Source: Phoronis ovalis (taxonomy: Eukaryota > Phoronida > Phoronidae). Taken from it: a DNA stretch of 17,488 nt. Numbering within the stretch: position 1 is the stretch's first letter; each line of letters opens with the position of its first letter. The stretch covers positions 1-17,488 of the forward strand of contig JAOXYB010020593.1 of assembly GCA_028565635.1 (NCBI GenBank). The letters are read 5' to 3'. The notes under the pieces are model-generated. The model searched no databases and was not told where the DNA came from. It worked only from the letters and a program-made list of their open reading frames with translations. Of this stretch, positions 10,301 to 17,345 are shown piece after piece. The position numbers and the translations under genes are program-made.

Positions 10301-12510
10301 TCACATTTTTACGAATTTTGAATATAATTTCTTTGCACAATTATTTAGTAGAAGTGTGTACATGTCAGTGTTAATAAATCGATCATTTATGTTCTTCATC
10401 TCACAGCGAAGGATTTATTCTGATTGTCAATCTGGTTTATCAGCATACATGTATTTTAGTACAAAAGAGGGACAACATGTTATTCTATTTTAAGAAGAAC
10501 ATTATTGTATTTTCATTTAAGATCAAAATAATGAAATTTGGTGAATATACATGACGTACATTTGAGTTCAGCCGCAAATTACGGGACATCCATACATCAG
10601 CCAACAGCAGGGACGGGAGATCAGCATGAAAAATGGTTTCTTGTAATATCCTAACCCCAGCAAAGTACCATGAAATATTATGCATGAGGTCGGCGCCATA
10701 TGGGTTGTCAATGTTGAGATGGCATTCGAAACGAAGTTGCTTCAGAATCATATCATTCATGGTTGAGGTACTCACACCCCATTGTACAACAGGTTTTGTC
10801 ATTATCTTAGGGAAATTGTCTAAAAACACAAGTAATTATCATACTAATTGTTCTGAAACAACATATTTATTTTCCGTCACAGACTAGTAGTTCTTCAAAG
10901 TATTTAGCTATCTCATCACTATAAATCACTATAGCTCCTCCCTATTCCTTCTTATTATATTTAGATTTTTTGTTAGTTCGTAATGCGCGAGTACACTGTA
11001 TAAACATCAAGCTCTCAAAATGCAGCCAACCACCGCTTAAAAAAAAAATTCATAACCTACCTGTGCAGTCAGGTTGAAAACCAGTTAACGATCTTTGTCC
11101 CTCGGGACATCTTGTACCATTCCCTAAATACAGATTATTAATTAGCAATTTCATTATGAAATTTAAATGGATAGAGTTTTAGATCATTTTACAAAGAGCA
11201 AACTTAAAATATTTGTTGTGAAGTAAGATATATCGATGCAAATCGCAAAACAGACATCATAACCATAAAAAATCCCTCGTAAAAATAGCAAATATAAAAA
11301 TTTCAACAATTCCTTTGTGACATTTCATGAATATTGACACGGGGGTTCTTTAAACCTTTATGGACATGTCCTCGTTGTAGTTAGATTGCGTTTTTACTCC
11401 TTTGTTACATATTTGTCGACCCACTGATTTCATGTTCTATAAATTTGTTTTATTAATAAGATGCATTCTTTATTCCATGTGAAATCACTGTGATGTTGTA
11501 CAGTGATATCCACATTTGACATTTCCATAATTTTCAGGTAATTTAATCATTTATTTAGAAATTGCATTGTATTTTCATGTCTTATCTGTAAGCTAAGAAC
11601 TCCTTAAATAGCTCACAGAACTGCATGCATAAGTTACCTGAAATCATAAAATTCGATTTACACAGGCATCTTGGATAGGGAAGACGCCCCACTGGAGACA
11701 ATGAATTTTTTGAAGTACATGAACATTTGGAGTGCCACCATGGGATTCATTCGTCTGAGTATGACCAACTGACAAAGTATTAATTTGTTACTACTTTTTT
11801 TCAGAATTGTTATAAAAAATACTTGAAGCTTAACTGTAACCTATTGTTTATTTTCTTGTTACAAACTTGCCACATCCATATAATCATACAAATTACAAAT
11901 ATCTTGTTCCGAACACCAATTTATACAATAACCTTAAAAAGAGGATTTATTTAGGCTAAACTTTGATTTGCATAGGGATATATAAATATCATAAAAGAGA
12001 CCAAAAAGTCGATCGCATGTCTGCTTAACAAGAACAAATATGGACTATATATATATATTCATAACAAATATCAGATTAGAATAATTACTTAATTTATTTT
12101 CACATAACATGTCTCACGGGGTTCAAAATAATTTCCTTATTTCAAAAATAAAATCGTTGTCACAAATGTCATGAAATTCGAAACATAGTTCACTGGTCAA
12201 ACAGTTTGCATGGGCGTATATAAGAAAATGTCACTTTGTCCAAAATAGTGATGGCAGTACCTAAATGCAGCTCTACACAGAAATTAATTATGTAGCACTA
12301 AATTTTGACGATTGTTAGATTTTTCAAACACAGTAGAATTGGCTTTAAAACGCTGTAAAAATGTTTATCTAAAATTGCGTGACATTGCGTTTTAGTTATA
12401 AAACAGTTACCTGATGTACCAGCTTCTGTTGTATTGCCTTGACCGAATACACAGCTGTTAAGCAGAAGTATTTCAAGTAATAAAAAAACGACACAATAAA
12501 ACATAGCCAT
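1226..12510 (-). CDS. VWDE-like: VWDE-like secreted VWD/EGF protein gene (16 exons seen, 3' end outside window)
   Basis: Exons are 12411-12510, 11061-11123, 10560-10819, 10063-10149, 9198-9438, 8676-8845, 8142-8227, 7288-7351, 6642-6833, 6208-6443, 4866-4980, 4458-4598, 3653-3814, 2600-2801, 1752-1936 and 1226-1370. Every junction is GT-AG and all phases agree, giving 2449 nt (816 codons, then open). Seen in order: signal peptide 1-24; Cys module 34-54; beta-rich N-terminal region to about 307; VWD domain about 322-500 (NDPHMKTFDG, NCGVAV, GLCG); Cys linker with RKKR at 559-562; Cys/helix module 586-690; EGF-like domain 692-720; Cys segment with RRKR at 804-807. Many N-glycosylation sequons fit a secreted glycoprotein. 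In the family, vertebrate VWDE is extracellular and has further EGF repeats at its C-terminus, so the missing part probably carries more. Function in this animal is unknown. Strict orthology to VWDE cannot be claimed. Confidence 0.88.
1554..1639 (+). repeat. 18-bp direct repeat pair in intron 15
   Basis: AACTGCCATAAATAAATA occurs at 1554-1571 and 1622-1639. The 50 bases between them show no inverted ends. Minor feature. Confidence 0.6.
1752..1936 (-). CDS. Exon 15: second half of EGF and following Cys segment
   Basis: This 185-nt exon is phase 1 to 0 (acceptor ttacatacag, donor TTTCAG/gtagga). It encodes GICRCIPPFFGVDCSINFSQ, closing the EGF. A segment with FGLCDISVRPCQRSPIIGLF and YVCHYELFQ follows. 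The GLCD..xRPC pattern is typical of the region after the first EGF in VWDE-type proteins. Confidence 0.88.
1937..2599 (-). other. Intron 14 (663 bp)
   Basis: Splits the EGF domain. The minus strand has an AATAAA-like signal at 2467-2472 downstream of the readthrough stop at 2580-2582. No repeat is recognised. Confidence 0.75.
2600..2801 (-). CDS. Exon 14: helical segment and first half of EGF domain
   Basis: This 202-nt exon is phase 0 to 1, with acceptor tttatttacag and donor ACAATG/gtaact. It starts YTGNTDWTLAHLETIKSQC, has an NSS sequon, then ACPNECTSPTRGTCDN. Joining to exon 15 completes a six-Cys EGF with spacing C-x3-C-x7-C-x4-C-x-C-x8-C, which confirms the donor. Without splicing the frame runs only five more codons (NCSLI) to a stop at 2580-2582. 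Confidence 0.9.
3310..3397. repeat. Fold-back inverted repeat in intron 13
   Basis: Arms 3311-3333 and 3375-3397 (TTCAATCG...TTTGATGCCG against its reverse complement) pair at 19 of 23 positions around a 41-base loop. AT-rich similarity extends outward. No target duplication was identified. This may be a short decayed MITE. Confidence 0.55.
3555..3583 (+). repeat. Dispersed 29-bp motif, copy 1
   Basis: ATTTATTTTGATGGGGTATC plus CTAGCTCAG matches 8987-9015 at 26 of 29 bases. Weaker AT-rich similarity continues to the left. Probably the edge of a dispersed repeat family. Confidence 0.5.
3653..3814 (-). CDS. Exon 13: Cys/helix module
   Basis: This 162-nt, phase 0 to 0 exon has acceptor gttccttag and donor ATTCAG/gtacga. 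It encodes DIPFFNGWNETAARAFCENF, then INESAAATACGSV, and ends EDCVTDIQ. The three cysteines and the W-N-E-T-A-A / C / C / DC-x-x-DIQ pattern match the segment that precedes EGF repeats in VWDE-like proteins. It carries two N-glycosylation sequons. The ORF with other residues at 3580-3825 is a shifted-frame shadow. Confidence 0.85.
4458..4598 (-). CDS. Exon 12: linker with RKKR cleavage motif
   Basis: This 141-nt, phase 0 to 0 exon has acceptor atttaattag and donor CCGCAG/gtcaat (weaker than average). It begins MQGCIADNDLV, has a second Cys, then CQRKKRDTNHDF and a Pro-rich tail ending KQTPQ. RKKR at residues about 559-562 is a strong furin-type motif placed between the VWD module and the downstream Cys modules. 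The initial Met is an internal codon, not a start. Confidence 0.82.
4866..4980 (-). CDS. Exon 11: post-VWD linker with Cys pairs
   Basis: This 115-nt exon is phase 2 to 0 (acceptor ttgcttacag, strong donor GCTGAT/gtaagt). It encodes EVAVADSLFTNAILGPPISP, then VLCQCDDNGNSVCSEQAD. SW-E-V-A-x-x-x-SLF across the exon 10/11 join is the usual end of the VWD module in VWDE-type proteins, followed by the C-x-C / C motif. Confidence 0.88.
5197..5277. repeat. Short inverted repeat in intron 10
   Basis: TCAATCTCACA (5197-5207) and its exact reverse complement TGTGAGATTGA (5267-5277) are separated by 59 bases. No other sign of a transposon. Confidence 0.4.
5363..5374 (+). repeat. Poly-C tract
   Basis: Twelve consecutive C bases within AT-rich intron 10, followed by GCCTCCC. 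A typical site of length variation or sequencing error. Confidence 0.9.
5860..6115 (-). repeat. Suspected interspersed repeat rich in GGGGTCAAA
   Basis: Read on the minus strand, the block has GGTCATAATTTATGGGGAG, then two loose repeats of a GGGGTCAAA / GAGGTCAAAAAA unit about 34 bp apart (6050-6062 and 6016-6032), then GGTCAACCCCAGAGCCC. It is richer in G/C runs than the surrounding intron and resembles repeated intronic sequence in mollusc genomes. The family is not identified. Confidence 0.35.
6208..6443 (-). CDS. Exon 10: VWD domain C-terminal part with GLCG
   Basis: This phase 0 to 2 exon (236 nt, residues about 422-500) has acceptor ttctttgcag and donor GGGA/gtaggt. It starts IHLPTGLRVHVWLQ, the usual VWD strand, and carries NNCEGLCGVLSDNTNDDF followed by FIDSW. 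GLCG plus the acidic NDDF loop (calcium-binding in VWD structures) identify the domain. The cysteines read CEGLC instead of the CGLC of mucins and VWF, so an oxidoreductase-like CxxC is not formed here. Confidence 0.92.
6566..6675. repeat. 54-bp tandem duplication spanning the exon 9 splice donor
   Basis: 6566-6619 and 6622-6675 are 48/54 identical. The right copy contains the real end of exon 9 (GATTACTACATT) and its donor gtacgt. The left copy, inside the intron, repeats the same exon end with a gtgcat donor-like site. A TAA between them in the exon 9 frame prevents simple readthrough into the second copy. Confidence 0.85.
6642..6833 (-). CDS. Exon 9: VWD domain, central part
   Basis: This 192-nt, phase 0 to 0 exon covers residues about 358-421. 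Seen motifs are VNGFFSACRRG, YCNCGVAVKSYGSVFVIDKC and the strand SIQIELKNDGDYYI. CNCGVAV and the following VFVIDKC match the VWD core. Acceptor is gccttacag and donor is TACATT/gtacgt. The 3' end and donor are copied in a 54-bp tandem duplication just downstream. The plus-strand ORF at 6688-6870 is a shadow. Confidence 0.9.
7288..7351 (-). CDS. Exon 8: VWD domain, second part
   Basis: This 64-nt exon is phase 2 to 0, with acceptor caatttcag and donor CTGCAG/gtacgg. It encodes KRYECQYPGEYVLYKSRHLP. The YxxxxPGEYVLY pattern is the beta strand pair following FDG in VWD domains. It is too short for ORF calling and is supported by phase and motif continuity. The intron before it contains only a 15-bp near-palindrome at 8023-8037. 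Confidence 0.87.
7352..8141 (-). other. Intron 7 (790 bp)
   Basis: AT-rich, with a 15-bp near-perfect palindrome TACACCC-G-GGGTGTA at 8023-8037 and nothing else recognised. Introns 3, 4, 5, 8, 12 and 15 (198-643 bp range) likewise hold only the small repeats listed. Confidence 0.7.
8142..8227 (-). CDS. Exon 7: RNKR site and start of the VWD domain
   Basis: This 86-nt exon is phase 0 to 2 (acceptor cttatag, donor GGAAA/gtgagt). It encodes LRNKRCCSNNDPHMKTFDG. NDPHMKTFDG is the diagnostic opening of von Willebrand factor type D domains. RNKR (residues about 318-321) sits directly before the double cysteine and fits a furin consensus R-x-K/R-R; cleavage there is inference. Confidence 0.9.
8396..8585. 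repeat. GAT-rich minisatellite in intron 6
   Basis: Dense GAT/GATG trinucleotides include a 24-bp unit, (gat)n-ggtgaataa, that occurs twice in a row (about 8487-8534) and a third time partially. It ends about 90 bp from the exon 6 donor. It gives no meaningful protein. Confidence 0.85.
8676..8845 (-). CDS. Exon 6: segment before the VWD domain
   Basis: Acceptor cttttgcag and strong donor ACACAG/gtaagt give a phase 1 to 0 exon of 170 nt (residues about 251-307). It starts GVHDPHNEIWQQDVEFTVKA and ends PLWAGLDILSTQ. The form (aromatic W early, PLW near the end) fits the strand-rich region that precedes VWD in this family. The flanking intron on its 3' side carries a GAT-rich minisatellite. Confidence 0.84.
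8987..9015 (+). repeat. Dispersed 29-bp motif, copy 2
   Basis: ATTTATTTTGATAGAGTAAC plus CTAGCTCAG, same orientation as the copy at 3555-3583. It is in intron 5 and is followed by TTAAAGGCTTCTTTCCAGCAGGGCCC. Confidence 0.5.
9198..9438 (-). CDS. Exon 5: N-terminal region with paired cysteines
   Basis: Acceptor ccatttcag and donor TCTG/gtaaga give a phase 0 to 1 exon of 241 nt (residues about 171-251). It begins VLEPNDTAFGLRIPEGE. It contains VICPKEF, PPCNLPI, NTCNGTS (an NGT sequon) and AVSSCRLGVSG, so four cysteines. The alternating hydrophobic pattern suggests beta strands. The plus-strand ORF here is antisense overlap. Confidence 0.85.
9843..9864 (+). repeat. Short (TG)n tract in intron 4
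   Basis: TGTGTGTGTGTGTG-CGTGTGT within the 624-bp intron 4, which otherwise shows no recognised feature. Confidence 0.8.
10063..10149 (-). CDS. Exon 4: N-terminal region continued
   Basis: This 87-nt, phase 0 to 0 exon has acceptor tcatgtag and donor AAG/gtgtgt. It encodes 29 residues starting VSCSMVPSLTSN and ending SESFFAGFK. The single Cys and the S/T-rich strand pattern continue exon 3 (residues about 142-170). A plus-strand ORF over the same bases is a shadow. Confidence 0.78.
10560..10819 (-). CDS. Exon 3: N-terminal beta-rich region
   Basis: Acceptor gtgtttttag/ACAATTTCC joins the codon split after exon 2 to give Asp. The protein runs DNFPKIMTKPVVQWGV and contains FECHLNIDNPYGADLMHNIS, then WYFAGVRI. 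That pattern (Cys, then NxS, then WY) matches the N-terminal region of VWDE-type proteins. Residues are about 55-141. Two phase-0 donors lie 9 nt apart: AAT/gtacgt (end 10560, preferred because G is at +5) and CAT/gtatat (end 10551). Confidence 0.82.
11061..11123 (-). CDS. Exon 2: short Cys module
   Basis: This 63-nt exon is phase 1 to phase 1, with acceptor tatttag and donor CAG/gtaggt. It encodes GNGTRCPEGQRSLTGFQPDC, which holds two cysteines and one N-glycosylation sequon. It is too short for an ORF scan. The evidence is exact phase fit with exons 1 and 3 and the Cys/Gly/Pro composition typical of secreted modules. The downstream intron (10820-11060) is 241 bp and holds nothing recognised. 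Confidence 0.75.
11124..12410 (-). other. Intron 1 (1287 bp)
   Basis: Separates the signal-peptide exon from exon 2. AT-rich apart from 11645-11790, which is visibly richer in G/C and open in more than one frame, with no clear splice sites. No other element recognised. Confidence 0.75.
12411..12510 (-). CDS. Exon 1: initiator and signal peptide
   Basis: The first in-frame ATG (12508-12510) has A at -3 and G at +4, a good Kozak context. It starts MAMFYC followed by a hydrophobic stretch ending near NSCVFG-QG, a clear signal peptide with likely cleavage around residue 23-24. An NTT sequon follows. The frame stays open upstream, but no in-frame ATG occurs between about 12606 and 12510, so this start is preferred. 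The exon ends in phase 1 at CATCAG/gtaact. Confidence 0.85.
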
Positions 12511-12548
12511 ACTGTATTTGTAGATGTTGAATCTTTGCTGGTGAGATG

Positions 12549-12566
12549 CTACATTGCATATGTCAT
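12549..12566 (-). promoter_or_regulatory. Short upstream ORF in the 5' leader
   Basis: An ATG at 12564-12566 opens a five-codon frame (MTYAM) ending at TAG 12549-12551, 38 nt before the main ATG. If it lies in the mature leader it could reduce translation of the main frame. It is lost if the leader is spliced; a gtaaga donor-like site exists at 12672-12677. Confidence 0.35.
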
Positions 12567-12716
12567 TAAATGAAATATCACCAATGTGAAATATTTTCTT
12601 TTTCAATGTAGTACAAAAAAGGGAATAAAATTAAAAAAAATGTTTTGTGAGATAATAAGCCACGTGACCGATCTTACCAATGCGTGCAATCTTTACACCT
12701 TCGTCTCATGTATCCA

Positions 12717-12724
12717 TATTTATA
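12717..12724 (-). promoter_or_regulatory. TATA box of the VWDE-like gene
   Basis: The minus strand reads CTTATAAATA, a near-ideal TATA box 207 bp upstream of the chosen ATG. Transcription would start near 12690-12695, leaving a 5' UTR of about 180 nt. The region is AT-rich, so chance occurrence is possible. Its position next to a CRE-like palindrome raises confidence. Confidence 0.5.
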
Positions 12725-12733
12725 AGCGAGGGT

Positions 12734-12741
12734 TGACGTCA
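12734..12741 (-). promoter_or_regulatory. CRE-like palindrome TGACGTCA
   Basis: A perfect eight-base TGACGTCA, the consensus for CREB/ATF bZIP factors, lies nine bases upstream of the TATA box in the direction of transcription. An E-box CACGTG lies downstream at 12661-12666. Binding is inferred from the sequence only. Confidence 0.45.
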
Positions 12742-14387
12742 GTTCGAACTTGGTTGGTTGAAAGAAAATTTGTTATTTGTACACATACCAATGTTTTTGC
12801 CAAATTGCATTGAACAGCCGAACGGAAAACAATGTCTTGCATGTATCTTATAGATACCTTCGTATTTTAACATTTATATACAATGCCTATATCCCGCATA
12901 GAAAACTTCACACGCGTAATAACATGCATTACCAGATTATGAAATATTCTTTCAGCAAAAAAGGTTGAAATATAAGAACAGCGTAATTCAAAAGTTTATT
13001 CTAGTGCATTGTTCATTGTGATTAAACGATTCCTCTCGTATCGGTTATAAACGGATTATATAGGGAATATGTTTTCCAAAAATGAACGAAGAGAAAATCA
13101 ACGAATGGAAATGTTGAAGCAAGACTCATACAAAAGCGTTTTGCAATAACAAAGACAAACGCAGTGTTTGAAATTCAATACAAAGTTGGGATCGACAATA
13201 TTTGTGGATTATCATGCATGTTATTTAGGAAAGGATTGTTTTTTTACATCGCTTTTTTGCTTCCATACGTTTTAATTATTACTACCATGTTTTTGTCATT
13301 TAGTATTAATAATGCTTTGTGCGTCACAAAGTATTATTCGTTTAGGAGGGGAATCGGTGTACACTCACTTTCTTTCTTTTTTTTTGCTCTATTTCAGTCT
13401 TACAGTTGTAGCATTGTTAAATGTTTTATGATGCCCGCTGTGAAGTTGACACTTGCATGAATATGTTGATGAGAATTGAAGAATGAATTACATTTTATGT
13501 TGCATTAAACATGAAATTTTATTTTCAAATCGGATCTACTATTAATTTATTATCAAATAAAAGAATATATAATGAAAATTATGTAAGAGGAATTTAGCAA
13601 AACGTGTGTTATTTTGTGACAAAGTTACGGCAGGCTCGCTCCCAGGTCAAAGCTCCCGACTGCAATTTGATTAATGTGACTGTATTTTCTACAATAATTC
13701 CAAACCCTATTACCGCTAGCGAAAAAATTGCATTTGGTATGCATGAAGGCAATTAGATGCCTTATACATTGAGTTACTTTAATTTCCGAACTTAATTGTA
13801 CCTGCCACCCTTTACGATCAGTCATCTAATACATCCACCGTAAAATCATTAACTGTAAACTGTTAACTGTAAAATAAGAATTCATATAACAAACGATGTG
13901 ATTTATGGTTTATATTTTAAAAGTAATCTTAATAATAATAGAGACTTTAGAGTGCAGATACGTGGGATTGAATGCTGCAACTTAATCAAATAACATGTTT
14001 CGGTTATGCATGCATGCCACCTGAGCAGACTATCATAACTGTCACCTCCCTGGCTACTCAATCTTGTGCATTTCATCGATTGATCATTTCTTTTGTTGTA
14101 TAATTTGGTCTTTTTAGCAGTACACTATATATTGTTGCACTTTCAACTGACAGTTTTTTCAACCTAGGAAGATATCCTTGTATGTAGCAAACTTGGATTA
14201 TGCTACTTTAATTTTTTTAATTGCCATAACATCCACTGCATAGGTCGATCATAGGTGTGTTCTAATGCTGATAATCTCCTCAGAAGAGACATAGATAGTG
14301 GACCTTCGAAACCTTCATAAATCAGTACATGCCATCACCACGCAAATTTTATGTACGCTTTATATTCATTTTTTGCAGGTATAATAT
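12742..14387. other. Intergenic region upstream of the VWDE-like promoter
   Basis: No exon with motif support on either strand. A T-rich plus-strand frame at 13164-13460 and a 50-codon plus frame around 13600-13756 look like chance. The patch at 13625-13700 is somewhat richer in G/C. Confidence 0.6.
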
Positions 14388-14972
14388 ATAATTAATAAAT
14401 AATTAAAAGTAAATTCATGCTTGACAGGTGGATTAACAAGCAAAATGCAAACATTCTTGAGATGGAGTGAGCCACTTTGGTATGTATATTTTCCACCTAA
14501 AATCTGAAAAACTTGAGAAACTGGATATAATTAATATTTGAAATATATCGATGCCCAATAAGTTAAAAATACCTATTCCGTTTTCACTCTAGTATAGTTT
14601 TGTACTCTATATATTATACTTTAGTTTCCCAAAATTATGGCAAAGTTTCTTTTACTTATACATTTGGGGGACAAACAGCAGGATACCTTTAAACAATTGT
14701 TGCTGAAATGCACAGGCAGCGGCAGTTATAGATCTTGATTTGATTTTCTAGCAGGTATAAGAGTTTAGTACATTTTTTGATTACTTGTATGTAATATTAA
14801 TAAGGAATATCTGCATTCATTACATTTAATGTAACATTCTGTTAATGCATATAGTTCAGCAAAAACATCTCTATAAATAATTAGTATCTGTTACTTTGAA
14901 AACAACTTTCAATGTATGTTTGCAGACCTACATGCATTTTTATAATTCTTATGAGTAAAACATGTGCAGTGG
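14388..14972. repeat. Long direct repeat, copy 1 (585 bp)
   Basis: The sequence from ATAATTAATAAATAATT to CATGTGCAGTGG recurs at 15787-16329 in the same orientation with about 15 substitutions. Copy 1 has 46 extra bases after GCCCAATAA (about 14560-14606). There are no terminal TG/CA ends, inverted ends or coding frame. It may be two copies of an unnamed interspersed element or a local segmental duplication (offset 1399 bp). Confidence 0.9.
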
Positions 14973-15786
14973 ACTAAATAGGATATCATTTCTTTTTTTT
15001 AAAGTTCTAAACAATATTTCTTTTGTAAACTATAAAAAGTGTAAGTGAACATGTAAAAAATAAACCAACTGCAACTTAAACCTATCAGTTGAATGATATT
15101 GTCCCTTTTTGCATGAATAAATTGAGACACAACATCAAAGCTTAATGTAACATGTTACACCTCATAACTGCTCTATTGTTAACCACTCAATAGTATTCCA
15201 AACAGCTCAGTCATGTTTCCAGTAGATGTCCTAATTGCCCAGTTCATATGTTGCTTAAGCTGTTTAAGAAAGCAACACAAATCTAAATAAACAGAATTTA
15301 GATAGGGCATTGTTCCCAACAATTCAGGTGGGAATTTAACATGCAATTTCAAAAAATATTTTTTTTAGAAAATGCTTTTATTAGAAAATTCATAAATTCA
15401 CAAATTTAGAATGGTCAATAATTCATTTTCACTTTGGCTTTACTAAAATATACAGATAATAATTTTTCTTAACAATATGCAACGAATTATGAGGTTCAAA
15501 AAACTGTGACATAAACTATAGGAGTAAATATACTCCAGCTATATGTATTAGTGTTCATTTTATCCCACGAGGACAGAACTGGGTGGATAAAAAAATAATT
15601 TAAAAAAATATGAGGAATGAATAATTTCAATCATCACAACAACATAACTGTTCCTGACTGCCAGCAATTATATTAAATCCTATAGAATTAGAATGCAGCA
15701 AAGTGTCTAGCATAATTATTAATAATTAGTGCATGTTTGGTCACCCATTCACCATAAAAAGTCATTGTATTGTTTAATTTCATCCC
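14973..15786. other. Spacer between the two long direct repeats
   Basis: AT-rich, with no coding frame of note. A short minus-strand open piece after an acceptor-like ttaaacag near 15268 does not match MAM or the VWDE-like protein. Confidence 0.6.
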
Positions 15787-16329
15787 ATAATTAATAAATA
15801 ATTAAAAGTAAATTCATGCTTGACAGGTGGATTAACAAGCAAAATGCAAACATTCTTGAGATGGAGTGAGCCACTTTGGTATGTATATTCTCCACCTAAA
15901 ATCTGAAAAACTTGAGAAACTGGATATAATTAATATTTGAATTATATCGATGCCCAATAACATATATTATACTTTAGTTTCCCAAAATTATGGCAAAGTT
16001 TCTTTTACTTATACATTTGGGGGACAAACAGCAGGATACCTTTAAACAATTGTTGCTGAAATGCTCAGGCAGTGGCAGTTATAGGTCTTGATTTGATTTT
16101 CTAGCAGGTATAAAAGTTTAATACATTTGTTGATTACTTGTATCTAATATTAATAAGGAATATCTGCATTCATTATGTTTAATGTAACATTCTATTAATG
16201 CATATAGTTCGATCAGCAAAAACATCTCTATAAATAATTAGTATCTGTTACTTGGCAAACAACTTTCAATGTATGTTTGCAGACCTACATGCATTTTTAT
16301 AATTCTTATGAGTAAAACATGTGCAGTGG
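15787..16329. repeat. Long direct repeat, copy 2 (543 bp)
   Basis: This is the partner of 14388-14972. It lacks 46 bases near 15960 and carries a 4-base GATC insertion near 16210 relative to copy 1. The copies are otherwise about 97% identical by eye, so the duplication is recent compared with the decayed LINE pieces. Confidence 0.9.
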
Positions 16330-16545
16330 GACTTAGTACACTATTGAGTTGAAGTATTTTGATATAGTATCACACATACATCCTTTATCACCTGAGAAGC
16401 AACATGTTGGCACCATAATTATGTGGTAAAATTTAGTAGTATAAACACATGTTTTAACTTTGGTTGCTTTTTAATTACATACTGGTTGTGAAGATGTTTA
16501 CTATGTGAAGAATACAGGTTATTTATATAAAAGAACATGTCATAC

Positions 16546-16680
16546 CTATGTCAGCACCATACATGTAATATCGGAATGACAAACAGCTACTTGAATTGAA
16601 AGTTGTCACTGGACTGTATAAGTTTGCACTCTGACCAGCATAATAAGCATTGTCTGCCTCTGCATACGCATAGTAGGAAC
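16546..16680 (-). CDS. Isolated exon of a MAM-domain protein
   Basis: The minus strand has acceptor ttgcttatag and donor GACATAG/gtatga around 135 nt, phase 1 to 1. The encoded segment starts SYYAYAEADNAYYAG, continues QSANLYSPVTTFNS, and ends CLSFRYYMYGADI. G-x-Y-x-Y-x-E-A, A-x-L-x-SP and C-L-S-F-x-Y-x-MYG are hallmarks of the MAM domain, an extracellular adhesion/recognition module of about 160 residues, and this exon is roughly its second quarter. Neither the preceding nor following MAM exon was found. It lies 4 kb upstream of the VWDE-like start on the same strand. It may belong to a neighbouring MAM gene (for example a MAM/LDLR-A type) whose other exons lie right of the window or were missed, or be an exon relic. 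The longer ORF at 16587-16805 is another frame. Confidence 0.75.
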
Positions 16681-16689
16681 CTATAAGCA

Positions 16690-17345
16690 AATATTTTTAG
16701 AATAATGATATTAAATAATAATGACTTTATAGCACACACAAAAAACTCAGCTGCACTGCACCAAAGATGTATAATATTATAATAAGTTAAATTAAAGTAA
16801 TACAATCACAACAAAGCTTTAGAAAATCAAACTAATAAAAAATTCTGTTTTTAACCTTAACATTATTTAACTATTTTATGTCGCTATTTTATCTCCACTT
16901 TATTTTTGTAACCCTAAAGTGAAGTCAATATATTTACCATTTTAAGTCAGCTATGACATAGAGGTGACATATGTCATATTATACGACTGTAGCACTACTC
17001 TGTCTTACTTATTAAAATTAACCAAAAACATGCTAAAAAATAAAAAATTGTCCTTTTGACCCATAAAAGACCTTTAAAATCATCAAGGTGACTTTTAGGT
17101 CACCAGATATCTTCATTTTTGAACGTTTTAAGACATTTTTGAAATTTGACTTACTTACCTCAAATTGACCCTTGACCTAATTTTTGTATGTCCCCCTCCC
17201 TACTAAGCCAACACCTTCAGTTTGGCACCCATAGCTCAAAGCGTCTCCAAGTTATAGACGTTTGAAAATTGGAAACAAAAAGGAAAAAAAGAAAAAAGAT
17301 ACAATCTCAATAGGTTGCACTTGCTGTTTGGTATAACCTATAATT
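16690..17345. other. Non-coding right flank with repeat-like sequence
   Basis: AT-rich. 17080-17300 has GGTGAC-ttttag-GTCACC (a perfect six-base hairpin), TGACCCTTGACC and CTCCAAGTTATAGACG. This vocabulary resembles an interspersed repeat common in mollusc intergenic DNA, recognised only loosely. No MAM exon was found here. Confidence 0.4.

Noticed and set aside
12672-12679. gtaaga donor-like site as evidence for a 5' UTR intron
   Set aside because: It would leave a first exon of only about 15 nt after the predicted start site, and no clear acceptor stands out.
13164-13460. 98-codon plus-strand frame with a hydrophobic, transmembrane-like stretch
   Set aside because: It begins at GTG, is driven by T-rich sequence, and has no recognised motif, splice signal or supporting neighbour.
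13596-13756. About 50-codon plus-strand frame with APDCNLINVTVF
   Set aside because: Looks somewhat protein-like, but is closed by TAG on both sides with no good splice sites and no recognised family.
13625-13825. 66-codon minus-strand frame considered as the next MAM exon
   Set aside because: No MAM motif (no GDIAIDD or W-x-x-x-V pattern) and no suitable phase 1 acceptor.
15200-15275. Minus-strand open piece LKQHMNWAIRTSTGN after an acceptor-like site, considered as a MAM continuation
   Set aside because: The phase needed to follow the MAM exon gives an immediate stop, and the residues do not match MAM.
14388-16329. Long direct repeats considered as the LTRs of a small retrotransposon
   Set aside because: No TG...CA ends, primer-binding site or polypurine tract, and the spacer has no coding frame.
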